DNA of 54,958 bases from Treponema sp. (lineage in GTDB: Bacteria > Spirochaetota > Spirochaetia > Treponematales > Treponemataceae): positions 1 to 54,958 of the forward strand of contig JAFXWC010000021.1 of assembly GCA_017534445.1 (NCBI GenBank), given 5' to 3'. Every line of letters starts with the position of its first letter. Position 1 is the stretch's first letter. Position numbers and translations under genes: made by a program. Shown here piece after piece: positions 33,449 to 41,365 of the stretch. The notes beneath the pieces are model-generated. The model was given only the letters and a program-made list of their open reading frames with translations. It made no database searches and was not told the origin of the DNA.

Positions 33449-33457
33449 AGCAACGGC

Positions 33458-33487
33458 TTGACTAACTTTTGCTCTTTATGCTATTGT
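33458..33487 (+). promoter_or_regulatory. rplM-rpsI promoter
   Basis: TTGACT (33458-33463), an 18-base spacer and TATTGT (33482-33487). The ATG of rplM is about 100 bases downstream, leaving a long leader. Confidence 0.5.
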
Positions 33488-33504
33488 ATATTACCCCGTA
33501 TACT

Positions 33505-33561
33505 AAATGAACAACCGCTATTGTTCATTTCTATTTAAAGGAATGATGCAACCCCTTTAAA
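33505..33561 (+). promoter_or_regulatory. Two tandem hairpins in the rplM leader
   Basis: AAATGAACAA/TTGTTCATTT (33505-33514 and 33521-33530) is a perfect ten-base stem. TTTAAAGG/CCTTTAAA (33534-33541 and 33554-33561) is a second stem. There is no T run directly behind, so a terminator is unlikely. They may form the binding site for a ribosomal protein (autoregulation), which is an inference. Confidence 0.5.
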
Positions 33562-33590
33562 TACAAAGTTTTACTTGGTAGGTTTTATAA

Positions 33591-34019
33591 ATGAGAACTA
33601 TTTTTGCTAAAAAAGGCGAAACAAAGAACGACTGGTACATCATTGATGCATCAGGAAAGACTCTTGGTCGTGTTGCCGCTAAGGCAGCAAGCGTACTCCG
33701 TGGAAAGAACAAGCCCACATTTACACCAAACACAATCTGTGGCGACTTTGTTGTAATCATCAATGCCGACAAGATTCAGGTAACTGGCAAGAAGGAAACA
33801 GACAAGCTTTACCGCCACTACACAGGTTATGTTGGTGGACTCAAGTCTGAATCCTTCGGTTCACTTCTTGCCCGCCGTCCGGAAGAGCCCCTCAGAAGAA
33901 CAATCTGGGGCATGATTCCTCACAACCGTCTTGGACGCCAGATTATTGGCAACTTGAAGATTTATGCTGGTCCAAACCACCCGCATACAGCTCAGAATCC
34001 AAAACCGCTGGAAGTTTAA
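33591..34019 (+). CDS. rplM: 50S ribosomal protein L13
   Basis: 142 residues, standard L13 length. Typical sequence: WYIIDASGKTLGRVAAKAAS near the start, GDFVVIINADKIQVTGKK, and LRRTIWGMIPHNRLGR late. It binds 23S rRNA early in assembly. It is followed 13 bases later by rpsI, the conserved L13-S9 pair. Confidence 0.98.
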   Translation: MRTIFAKKGETKNDWYIIDASGKTLGRVAAKAASVLRGKNKPTFTPNTICGDFVVIINADKIQVTGKKETDKLYRHYTGYVGGLKSESFGSLLARRPEEPLRRTIWGMIPHNRLGRQIIGNLKIYAGPNHPHTAQNPKPLEV

Positions 34020-34032
34020 TTAGGAGTCAATT

Positions 34033-34431
34033 ATGGCAGGAATCAGAAATATAGCAATCGGTACAGGAAGAAGAAAGACTGCTGTGGCTCGCGTTTTTTT
34101 GCGTGAAGGCAGCGGAAAAATTGTTGTAAACGGCAAAGAACTCAAGGAATACTTTGCAACAGAAGCTCAGGTGCGCATGGTTCGCCAGCCGCTCCTGGTA
34201 ACAAGCAACGACAACAAGTTTGACATTCTTATCAATGTTTACGGTGGCGGACTTAACGGCCAGGCTGGTGCATGCCTCCATGGTCTTTCCCGCGCACTCA
34301 CACAGGTAGACCCCAACAGCCGCTCTGCTCTTAAGGCTAACGGTTATCTTACCCGTGACCCACGTATGGTTGAACGCAAGAAGTACGGCCAGCGCGGTGC
34401 ACGTAGAAGATTCCAGTTCAGCAAGCGCTAA
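34033..34431 (+). CDS. rpsI: 30S ribosomal protein S9
   Basis: 132 residues. Typical S9: [20 protein letters not shown] near the start and the C-terminal tail [18 protein letters not shown] that reaches the P-site tRNA. TTAGGAG precedes the ATG. It shares an operon with rplM. Confidence 0.98.
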   Translation: MAGIRNIAIGTGRRKTAVARVFLREGSGKIVVNGKELKEYFATEAQVRMVRQPLLVTSNDNKFDILINVYGGGLNGQAGACLHGLSRALTQVDPNSRSALKANGYLTRDPRMVERKKYGQRGARRRFQFSKR

Positions 34432-34444
34432 GCTTTATACTGTT

Positions 34445-35110
34445 TTGGTAATACTTGGAATAAAGCAGACTTTGAACGGGGTGTACGAAATTACACCCGA
34501 CTCAGGGTCTGCCTTTTTTTTACGCGACGAATATCTTACCTGCGTTTCCAAAGAAAGGCTTTTGCCGGTAAAAGGCGGCTTGGGTGCAGCCGACTCCCTT
34601 TTTGCAGAGGAAAGCCCCCTTGAGCCAGGAATGCAGGGTGTTTTTAGCGACGAAGAGACAGCAGACTTGCTTGCCGCAGCCCTTGTCTTTTCTGCTGAGC
34701 GTGCCGCCATGACCTACCTTGCAAGGGCCGAGCATTGCCGCTTTATGCTAAAGCAGAAGTTGTTGCGCAAAGGAATAGACAAAGATTCAATAGAAAAAAG
34801 TTTGGACTATCTGCAAAGGACAGGCGCACTGGATGACGTGCGTTTTGCCGGAGCATGGCTTAGAAGCCGCTACATTACCCACGCAGAAGGCCGCCGCAAA
34901 CTGGAAGGCGAGCTGTTAAGGCGAGGAATCTCAAAAGAAGACGCAAAGACCGCTTTGGATGAATTTTTTAGCGACCACAGCGAGAGCGAGCTTTGCAAAA
35001 GGGCATACAAAAAATGCCTAAGGATTCAAAAGGATCCTTCTAAAATCTATTCTTCTTTGCAGCGCTTGGGCTTTTCCGGCCAGCAAATAAAAAAAGTCCT
35101 GGACTCTTAA
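34445..35110 (+). CDS. recX: RecX regulatory protein
   Basis: 221 residues from the likely TTG start at 34445. RecX binds RecA filaments and limits recombination. The C-terminal two thirds show RecX helical repeats: YLARAEHCRFMLKQKLLRKG, LDYLQRTGALDDVRFAGAWL and RRKLEGELLRRGISKEDAKT. The N-terminal part is a short beta region (GVYEITPDSGSAFFLRDEYL). The frame stays open back into rpsI. The start is uncertain: TTG at 34445 and 34472 and GTG at 34481 are possible, and none has a strong ribosome-binding site. Its closeness to rpsI suggests read-through. Confidence 0.8.
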   Translation: MVILGIKQTLNGVYEITPDSGSAFFLRDEYLTCVSKERLLPVKGGLGAADSLFAEESPLEPGMQGVFSDEETADLLAAALVFSAERAAMTYLARAEHCRFMLKQKLLRKGIDKDSIEKSLDYLQRTGALDDVRFAGAWLRSRYITHAEGRRKLEGELLRRGISKEDAKTALDEFFSDHSESELCKRAYKKCLRIQKDPSKIYSSLQRLGFSGQQIKKVLDS

Positions 35111-35199
35111 GATTATCAAAATATTTTTTTTATAAAAAATGACCAAAACCTTTATTTTTTCAATTTTATGTGATATAGTAAGGGTAAGGCAGAAAAAAA

Positions 35200-35814
35200 A
35201 TGGCAAAGACTGTAAAAATGAGAGATAAGCCTATTGTTTTCTCCGCTTTGGAAGTGGCAAACATCTGCGGGGTTGTAAATCAGACGGCTATAAACTGGAT
35301 TCACAACAATTATTTAAAAGCTTTCAAGACTCCAGGCGGACAGTTCCGCGTATACCCAGAAGACTTGGTGGAATTCATGGAAAAACGCAACATGCGCATT
35401 CCCTCCGACCTTCTGGACTGCTGCAACAAAAAAACCGTAGTAACCCCAAAAACAGTCTTAGTTGTTGATGATGACCGTGCCTTGAATGATGTTGTTGCCA
35501 AATTCCTTAAGGCTCAGGATGAGTCCATTCAAATTTTACAGGCATTTGACGGTTTTGAAGCCGGCTCACAGATGGTTGCAAAGCAGCCCAAATGCATTAT
35601 TCTGGACCTGGACCTGCCTGGTATTGACGGAAAAAAACTCTGCCGCCACATAAAAGAAAGCGAAGCCTTTGGAAAGCCATCCATCATAGTTGTTACCGCA
35701 ATGGATGACCCGGAAACAGAAAAAGAATGTATGGAGCTTGGAGTTCTTAAATTCTTCCGCAAGCCGCTCAACCTGCCGGAACTTTCTTCTACAATAGCAT
35801 CCCTAGACGATTAG
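35200..35814 (+). CDS. Response regulator with N-terminal DNA-binding domain
   Basis: 204 residues. The N-terminal 70 form an excisionase/MerR-like helix-turn-helix (FSALEVANICGVVNQTAINW, then FKTPGGQFRVYPEDLVEFME). The C-terminal 120 form a receiver domain (TVLVVDDDRALNDVVAKFL; phosphoacceptor Asp136 in IILDLDLPGIDG; Thr and Lys switch residues in VVTAMDDPETE and FFRKPLN). This domain order is the reverse of most response regulators. No kinase is next to it. It is presumably a phosphorylation-controlled transcription factor; the target is unknown. Confidence 0.88.
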   Translation: MAKTVKMRDKPIVFSALEVANICGVVNQTAINWIHNNYLKAFKTPGGQFRVYPEDLVEFMEKRNMRIPSDLLDCCNKKTVVTPKTVLVVDDDRALNDVVAKFLKAQDESIQILQAFDGFEAGSQMVAKQPKCIILDLDLPGIDGKKLCRHIKESEAFGKPSIIVVTAMDDPETEKECMELGVLKFFRKPLNLPELSSTIASLDD

Positions 35815-35848
35815 TTAGCAAAAAAAACTTCTCTTGATTCAAATAAAG

Positions 35849-35956
35849 CCTACCCCCGATTGGAAGGGCCCGCCGCAGGCGGGTTGCCGTGGTGGGTGAG
35901 CTTGTCGAACCCTAGGCAATGGAGGCGAAAGCCGGAACCCTGGAAAGCGGGTTAGC
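35849..35956 (+). repeat. Dispersed repeat with GATTGGAAGGG head
   Basis: CCTACCCCCGATTGGAAGGG, then CCCGCC/GGCGGG, a GTCGAACCC segment and the closing CCCTGGAAAGCGGG. A shortened relative of 20448-20580. It lies directly downstream of the response regulator. Confidence 0.7.
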
Positions 35957-35980
35957 GGTAAAAAGCTGGTCCAGAAAAAG

Positions 35981-37045
35981 CTAGTTACCCAACATTCCGT
36001 CGTAAAAATATGCTGGGTATGGCACTGACTGGCTAAGCACTGCTTCCGTATGGGCAGGAAGTCCTATTGCGGAAAAAATGCTTTCACCCTTAAAGGCAGA
36101 GGCCATTCCAGTAAGATAATCGTACAAAGATGGAGTTTCTTCGTATTCAAAATCCTCAACAGAATAGTCCACGCCCAAAAATTCCTTGGTTTTGATATAG
36201 GCAATAAGATCTGTAAAAGAACCGATTGCGTCTATAAGGGAAGCTTCCTTTGCCTGCTTTGCGGTGTAAATGCGTCCGTCCGCAAGCTTTTTAACGCTGG
36301 AAATGGGCATTCCGCGCGACTTGGAAACAATCTGCACAAACTGCTCGTAGCATTCATCCGCCACAGACTGCATGATTTGCCTCTGCTCTTCGGTAACAGG
36401 CTCGTTAAAGTTGCCCATGTTCTTGTTTTTTCCCGCGTGAATGGTTTCCGACTTAATTCCTGCCTTTTCCATAAGGCCCGTTGCGTCAAGAAACTGCCCC
36501 GCAAGAACGCCTATGCTGCCGGTAAGGGTGTTTCTGTTTGCCATTATGTATTTTGCCCCGCAAGCAATGTAGTAGCCGCCGCTTGCCGCAAGAGGCCCCA
36601 TGTATGCGTAGACGGGCTTTCCGCTTGTAGAATAGTCCAAGAGTGCAAGGTAAACCTCGTCCGCCTGGTATACACCGCCACCCGGTGAGTCAATAAAAAG
36701 AACCAGGGCCTTGTTGTCCTCGTCTTCCTTAAGCTCGCCTATAGTGTCCATAATCCACTGGTGGTTGTAGGTCTTGTTTTCGTCCTGAATTATGCCGTTA
36801 ACATAAAGCCTGGCAATGTAGCCTTCTCCGCTTTCGTGAACCCATTTTTCATCTTCATTCTTGCCGCTAAGCATGCTCAAGAAATCGCCCTGTTTGGAAG
36901 ACTTTTTGGAAGCAAAGCTGCCTGCCCGGCCAGAGTGGGAAGCAGACGAATCTGCACCCCTGTACATAAACTGAACAAGCCCTGCGATTACAGAAAGCAC
37001 AATCACTACACAAAATATTATTTTGCCATTCTTATTATTTTCCAT
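35981..37045 (-). CDS. sppA: Signal peptide peptidase SppA
   Basis: 354 residues; a membrane-anchored serine protease of the short SppA class. An N-terminal anchor (IIFCVVIVLSVIAGLVQFMY) is followed by the ClpP-like fold. Catalytic Ser155 is in PLAASGGYYIACGAKYIMAN, and the Lys base is Lys206 or Lys208 in TIHAGKNKNMG. FIDSPGGGVY is the oxyanion segment. It degrades cleaved signal peptides in the membrane. GGGAG precedes the ATG. The DUF975 gene is 18 bases upstream, so the two form an operon. Confidence 0.93.
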   Translation of the reverse strand: MENNKNGKIIFCVVIVLSVIAGLVQFMYRGADSSASHSGRAGSFASKKSSKQGDFLSMLSGKNEDEKWVHESGEGYIARLYVNGIIQDENKTYNHQWIMDTIGELKEDEDNKALVLFIDSPGGGVYQADEVYLALLDYSTSGKPVYAYMGPLAASGGYYIACGAKYIMANRNTLTGSIGVLAGQFLDATGLMEKAGIKSETIHAGKNKNMGNFNEPVTEEQRQIMQSVADECYEQFVQIVSKSRGMPISSVKKLADGRIYTAKQAKEASLIDAIGSFTDLIAYIKTKEFLGVDYSVEDFEYEETPSLYDYLTGMASAFKGESIFSAIGLPAHTEAVLSQSVPYPAYFYDGMLGN

Positions 37046-37063
37046 ATTAAACTCCCTAATCTC

Positions 37064-37759
37064 CTAATTTATGTCTTCCAAATCTTCTTGCGTTATCACA
37101 CCGGATGCAAGTGCCCTTTGCATAAGCGAACGGTAGGCAAAGGCAAAAGCTGCCTGTTTGTAAGGACGAACCCAAAGCTGAACGATTCCCAGGGTAGGAA
37201 TTGAAAGCAAATCCCAGAGGATAAAAGAAAAGTGCATCCAGAACAAATCCGCCTTGTGCCCCTTGGTTATCTCTTTGCTTACGGAAAGAGCCTGGGCAAC
37301 GCCAAGCCGGGGATAGTCGCGAAGGATGTAAAAAAGCTGGGAGTAGGCAAAATACTTGACGATTCCCGGAATGACCAAAAAAATGCCCCAAATAAGAATC
37401 CAAAGCCACTTCCATGCAAAGGCAAGGAACCCCTTTACGCAAAGTGAAAACCCTTCCATAAAAGTGCCGAAAGAAAGCTTTTCCTCCTGATTGTCTATGG
37501 CAAAAAGATAAAAGCCTGCCTCTGCAATTCCAACAGTTCCAAGAACAAAGCACAGTATGGCAAGCACGATAAAGTTCATCTTCCTTGCGTCCAGAATGAG
37601 CGTAAGCTGTGGGCCAATCAGCTGTATGGACTTACCCACGGAGCCGGCATCAAGCAGTATCATTGTGCCCAGGGCAACAAGGCTTACCAGCGCGGGAACA
37701 GTCCGCCTATTCTTTAGGCAGCTAAGCGCGTTTTTTTTGTATAACCGTCTGTTGAACAA
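37064..37759 (-). CDS. DUF975 integral membrane protein
   Basis: 231 residues with about five to six helices. Typical DUF975 segments: FAWKWLWILIWGIFLVIPGI, then VKYFAYSQLFYILRDYPRLG, ALSVSKEITKGHKADLFWMH and a C-terminal helix. The family has no assigned reaction. It lies upstream of sppA on the same strand, 18 bases apart, suggesting a joint role in membrane maintenance, which is only inferred from position. Confidence 0.85.
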   Translation of the reverse strand: MFNRRLYKKNALSCLKNRRTVPALVSLVALGTMILLDAGSVGKSIQLIGPQLTLILDARKMNFIVLAILCFVLGTVGIAEAGFYLFAIDNQEEKLSFGTFMEGFSLCVKGFLAFAWKWLWILIWGIFLVIPGIVKYFAYSQLFYILRDYPRLGVAQALSVSKEITKGHKADLFWMHFSFILWDLLSIPTLGIVQLWVRPYKQAAFAFAYRSLMQRALASGVITQEDLEDIN

Positions 37760-37845
37760 AATGCTCTCCTTAAAAAGATTTTCTTAAATGAATTTCAAAA
37801 ACGGCTTATGATACTATAAATTTTGCTAATAATCAATGTGAGTTT

Positions 37846-38460
37846 TTACAGCCCAACTTCCCTTAGAAGCTCGCTGTAGTAGCGGTTCTCTACTTGGTCT
37901 TCGCCAATGCCAACAAGTGCGAGCAGTTCGTGCAGTTTTTTTTGTATGGCTTCTACTGCGCAGGGAGTGTCCACCGGCGAAAGGATTTCTATCTCAAGAA
38001 AGTCGCCCAGCGGTGGAACATTGCAAAGCTCAAAGGTGGCGGTCAAATCCTGGCCAATTCTCGCCTCTTTTGCAAAAGATTCTTTTTTTACGCAAAGCTC
38101 CCAGTCCTTTACGTCCTTGTGCTTTTTTAGCGTAACCAAAAAGCCTGAATCTTTTAGGAAAGCCTCCAGAACATCCGCATCCTGAATGACCGTTTCCTTT
38201 TCATCGTTCACCTCAGAACTGCTTCCGTCCGGCAGGGTACGCATTTCCTTTCGCTTGTAGGTAAGAAGAGTCTTTTTTTCTTCACCGCCGCCTGTAAGCA
38301 AAGTCTCCCTTCTTACCCTAAGCTTGCAGCGTGTCTCCTTTGTTAAACCGTAATATGTGTCGTCCCGCAAAACCTGCATTGTAAAAGCGGCAATCTGATT
38401 CAGTCTTTTTTCCAGCCCCGCCCTGTCCAAAACACGCGCCTTTATTTCTATCTCTGTCAT
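37846..38460 (-). CDS. CYTH-domain protein (class IV adenylate cyclase / triphosphatase)
   Basis: 204 residues with the CYTH signature E-x-E-x-K at the N-terminus (MTEIEIKARV) and conserved basic/acidic strands of the triphosphate tunnel (RCKLRVRRE, LTYKRKE, FLEIEILS). CYTH proteins are either class IV adenylate cyclases or thiamine/inorganic triphosphatases; the two cannot be separated here. The length fits the cyclase group. An extended -10 (TGCTATACT, core at 38467-38472) lies six bases before the ATG. Two cNMP-binding regulators occur elsewhere in the window. Confidence 0.85.
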   Translation of the reverse strand: MTEIEIKARVLDRAGLEKRLNQIAAFTMQVLRDDTYYGLTKETRCKLRVRRETLLTGGGEEKKTLLTYKRKEMRTLPDGSSSEVNDEKETVIQDADVLEAFLKDSGFLVTLKKHKDVKDWELCVKKESFAKEARIGQDLTATFELCNVPPLGDFLEIEILSPVDTPCAVEAIQKKLHELLALVGIGEDQVENRYYSELLREVGL

Positions 38461-38572
38461 GCGCAAAGTATAGCATTTTTTTTCAAGCTAAAGAACCCGC
38501 AAGCCCCGCGCATGTGTTACAAAGCTCCCAGTGCGCAGAGTATTTATACTCCTGGTGTACTAGGTTTTGTTT

Positions 38573-38923
38573 TTATTCTGCCTTTGTATAAACCTCGATA
38601 TGGTTCCCTTCTGAATCAACGAATTCGGCTACCCAGTTTTTGCCAATTTTGGTGAGCGGAAAGCAAAGCTCTTTGCCGGCGATTTTTCGGTTCAGTTCTT
38701 CAAGCGTCTCAAAGCAGAGGCTGGGCAAGCAGTTGCTTCCGTAAGAGTGTGGCTCGCCAACTTCTTTGTAGGCAAACAAATGAAAGCGAAAGCCGTCAAT
38801 GTCAAAATAACCGCCTAGCGCACTTTTGTTACAGATTTTCTGCTCAAAAAACTCTTCGTAAAATGCGGTTGCTCTTTCCAAGTCATCAACAATTATGTAC
38901 ATAGAATCAATTCGGCAAATCAT
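38573..38923 (-). CDS. VOC/glyoxalase-fold protein
   Basis: 116 residues, one vicinal-oxygen-chelate fold. Starts MICRIDSMYIIVDDLERATA and FYEEFF and ends with the usual EFVDSEGNHIEVYTK. Possible metal ligands include Glu near the C-terminus and a His in the middle (FHLFAYK). Substrate unknown. It is followed on the same strand, 17 bases upstream, by the SAP-domain gene. Confidence 0.85.
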   Translation of the reverse strand: MICRIDSMYIIVDDLERATAFYEEFFEQKICNKSALGGYFDIDGFRFHLFAYKEVGEPHSYGSNCLPSLCFETLEELNRKIAGKELCFPLTKIGKNWVAEFVDSEGNHIEVYTKAE

Positions 38924-38940
38924 GGTTGCTCCTGTGCTTT

Positions 38941-39567
38941 TTATTCAATTAATGATACCATTTCTTTTAGCAGCTTTGTGTCATACACTTTTGGGAGGGT
39001 TGAATTGCGCACTTGGCGCCAAAGAATGGCGGCGCTTTTTAGCTTGTCGGAAAATTGTGCGGTTGCTGGGTCTGCACAAAAGTCTTTTACAAATTTGTTC
39101 CACTGCAAGCATGAATTATCGTATTTGGCATAAGTCTTTTTGCCGTAAAAGATGTCGAGCAGGTCGCCAAGAGTAAAGCTTGCGTCGCCTGTTTCGCGTA
39201 CTTTTTTGGCGGTTGCAACCATGTCCGCGTTGAACTTAAAGCGGGCAAGGCCTGTTTGCGCTGAAAAGAAATCGCGGAAACGCTGGCTAAAGCGGAAACC
39301 GCAAGCCAAAAGAGGAGTGTCCAAAGCAAGCGGTACATCATCGCCGGCAACTTGTGTGCGCCTGGCAGAAGATTTGCCTGGTCTTTTGCTTTTTGGACAA
39401 ATAAGATTGCCCTTAAAGTATTCTTCTATGTTGCTGTTAAGCTCTGCCTTCATGCCGCTTGAATCAATGCCAATCTCCTTACAGATTTGCTGCAATTCTT
39501 CGCGGTACCAATAATACTTTGAGAATTCCGAAAAAGACTTAATTTCGCAGAAAGGTGGCCGTTTCAT
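38941..39567 (-). CDS. SAP-like / DUF6434-type protein
   Basis: 208 residues. The N-terminal part (SFSEFSKYYWYREELQQICK, then EIGIDSSGMKAELNSNIEEY) looks like a SAP-type helical DNA/RNA-binding motif. The C-terminal part (FRFSQRFRDFFSAQTGLARF, then KFNADMV) fits what I recall of DUF6434. Function unknown. AGGAATA before the ATG could be the ribosome-binding site. It begins two bases after the DUF3781 gene, so they are likely one operon. Confidence 0.6.
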   Translation of the reverse strand: MKRPPFCEIKSFSEFSKYYWYREELQQICKEIGIDSSGMKAELNSNIEEYFKGNLICPKSKRPGKSSARRTQVAGDDVPLALDTPLLACGFRFSQRFRDFFSAQTGLARFKFNADMVATAKKVRETGDASFTLGDLLDIFYGKKTYAKYDNSCLQWNKFVKDFCADPATAQFSDKLKSAAILWRQVRNSTLPKVYDTKLLKEMVSLIE

Positions 39568-39568
39568 A

Positions 39569-39820
39569 TTATTCCTTGTGTGCAGTAATAATCGTATAGC
39601 TGTATGCGTTAACAGTAATTATGCAGCCACCAACCAAGCAGTACCAGTTTTTACCCTTTCGCGTAATGGCCGCTTCAGGCAATTCAATTTGCCCTTTGCA
39701 CCAGGCAACCACATCTTGAACATCATCGCCAAGCAAAAGATTGCGCCTAATCCGTTCCACCCCCATCGGCGTTGTGTGAACCCGGTCAATATTTTCCAAA
39801 AGCTCGTTTCCCTTTTCCAT
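39569..39820 (-). CDS. DUF3781 family protein
   Basis: An 83-residue protein. The conserved family pattern is present: LLENIDRVHTTPMGVERIRR, then VVAWCKGQIELP, AAITRKGKNWYCLVGGCI and the end NAYSYTIITAHK. Function is unknown; short length and pattern suggest a cytoplasmic regulator or toxin/antitoxin-like gene, which is speculative. The frame is open upstream, but the ATG at 39820 matches the family start. Confidence 0.75.
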   Translation of the reverse strand: MEKGNELLENIDRVHTTPMGVERIRRNLLLGDDVQDVVAWCKGQIELPEAAITRKGKNWYCLVGGCIITVNAYSYTIITAHKE

Positions 39821-39930
39821 GCCTAAAGCATAGCACAACGAATATGACAACAGTGTGTCACATTTATGGGTTCTTTCGCACAGTTGATTTTTGCAGAGTT
39901 TTGGGTTACTTTTAACCGGGAGATTTTTAT

Positions 39931-40680
39931 ATGAAAAAGAAACTTGTTGCGGGCCTTTGTTCAACTATTTTGATTTTTGGCCTTGCTTTTGCACAGAATT
40001 CAACAGCTTCGGAAGCTGGCTCAAGTACATACTCAGCCGAAAATGCAGACACAGGTACGGATGCAAGTGCGGATGCGTTTACAAAGGCAGAAGAAGAATT
40101 CAGCCTTATGCTAATGAATTATTTTAAGGACAAGAATGCAGACCTTGTAAAAGTAACCGTGGATTTTTTTAGGCAAATGCCCCTGGTTACGGAAGACATG
40201 CAGATGCCCCTGGTTGGTTTTTACGCAGAAGTATTCAAGGACAAAAAGCTCAAGGAAAAACTTCTTTCGGAAATTGATTCGCTAAAAAGCAGGAACGTTT
40301 CCCAGTTCTTCCATTCAGTTGCGGACTTTGACTTTGACTCCTTTTGCAAAAAACCGGATGTGAACCCCAACGTGAATGACCTTTTCTGGGGAGCCTTCTT
40401 TGCAAGCGGAAAGACAAAATATCTGGACATAATAATAGACGTTGCCGTAAACTTTCACGGCGAAAAAGAAGATTTGGTAAAATTCCTTGCGGGAGACAGC
40501 GCCTGCTGGTCACTGGCATCAAATGCGCAGCAGTACAAGGAAGTTCGCGAATATCTGGAAAAATCACGCAAAAAGGGAGAAGCAGTAATAGACTACATCT
40601 TGAACACCGACCCGGACGAAATACGCGTGAACACAGTTTTCTTCCTGCAGGAACAGAAAAAAGCCGGTGTCTGGCAATAG
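39931..40680 (+). CDS. Exported protein, function unknown
   Basis: 249 residues with a signal peptide ending near FGLAFAQ. After a Ser/Thr/Ala-rich linker the mature part is helical and acidic, with repeated FF/DF motifs (SQFFHSVADFDFDSFCKKPD). No domain is recognised. GGGAG precedes the ATG. It diverges from the DUF3781 gene. Confidence 0.7.
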   Translation: MKKKLVAGLCSTILIFGLAFAQNSTASEAGSSTYSAENADTGTDASADAFTKAEEEFSLMLMNYFKDKNADLVKVTVDFFRQMPLVTEDMQMPLVGFYAEVFKDKKLKEKLLSEIDSLKSRNVSQFFHSVADFDFDSFCKKPDVNPNVNDLFWGAFFASGKTKYLDIIIDVAVNFHGEKEDLVKFLAGDSACWSLASNAQQYKEVREYLEKSRKKGEAVIDYILNTDPDEIRVNTVFFLQEQKKAGVWQ

Positions 40681-40880
40681 GGGAAGGAAATCCCCTCCGT
40701 GGGATTTCCTTCCCGCAAGTTTTCTTGCGAAAACTTGCCTAGTTTTTCTGCAAAGAAACAACGCGCCCTCCTTGGCGCTATTTGTTAACAAAAAACCGAG
40801 AAGCCTACGCGGGATTGGAGGGGGCGCGTAGCGCGTGCGTAGCACCGGCCGAGAGGGCAAGCCCCGGAAAGCCCGTAACA
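40681..40880 (+). repeat. Dispersed hairpin repeat
   Basis: Hairpin at 40681-40714 (stem GGGAAGGAAATCCC, apex CTCCGT), starting right at the stop codon of the upstream gene. Then come hairpin 40715-40738 (GCAAGTTTTC/GAAAACTTGC), GCGCC/GGCGC and a GATTGGAGGGGGCGCG module. The stem could act as a transcription end for the upstream gene. Confidence 0.8.
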
Positions 40881-40912
40881 AATGGCACGAAAGCCGATTG
40901 CAGAGACAAAAC

Positions 40913-40940
40913 GGATGGTAGAGCAATCAGGATACCGTCC
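40913..40940 (+). repeat. Short inverted repeat GGAYGGTA...TACCRTCC
   Basis: GGATGGTA (40913-40920) and TACCGTCC (40933-40940), 12 bases apart, with GAGC after the first arm. Related to 9663-9691 and 29635-29663. Confidence 0.6.
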
Positions 40941-41008
40941 AACTTCACCATATATCTTGAAAATTTGCGTCCACTGTTATATCCTTTAATAAAAAGGAGG
41001 CAATCTTT

Positions 41009-41365
41009 ATGAATTCCAAAAACTTTTATGAGTCCATTGGCGGAAGCTACGAAGACGTTATGCAGCGCTTGGGCAACGAAAGCCTAATAGAAAGGTTTGT
41101 AAAAATGTTCCCTTCTGATGAATCATACGCCAACCTCTGCAAGGCCATGGACGCAAAAGACTGGGGCGAAGTGTTTGGTGCAAGCCACACCCTAAAGGGC
41201 ATCTGCGCAAACCTTAGCTTTAAGAATTTGTACGAAGCCGCCTCCGTTCTTACCGAAGACGTTCGCAGCGGAACACCCGCAGCCTCTGTCCAAGATGATT
41301 TTAACAAAGTATGCGCTGAATACAAAATCGTTATGGATGCGCTAAAATCCGAAGGAGCTGCATGA
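41009..41365 (+). CDS. Hpt-domain phosphotransfer protein
   Basis: 118 residues, a single histidine-phosphotransfer domain. The phospho-accepting His60 is in ASHTLKGICANLSF, the classic Hpt pattern. It relays phosphate between hybrid kinases and response regulators. An AAAAGGAGG ribosome-binding site precedes the ATG. It overlaps the next gene by four bases (ATGA), tying it to the REC-GGDEF-EAL protein as the likely acceptor, and it faces the hybrid kinase across a convergent junction. Confidence 0.9.
   Translation: MNSKNFYESIGGSYEDVMQRLGNESLIERFVKMFPSDESYANLCKAMDAKDWGEVFGASHTLKGICANLSFKNLYEAASVLTEDVRSGTPAASVQDDFNKVCAEYKIVMDALKSEGAA

Noticed and set aside
33505..33561. An intrinsic terminator before rplM.
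   Set aside because: The hairpins are not followed by a T run, so they are described as leader structures.
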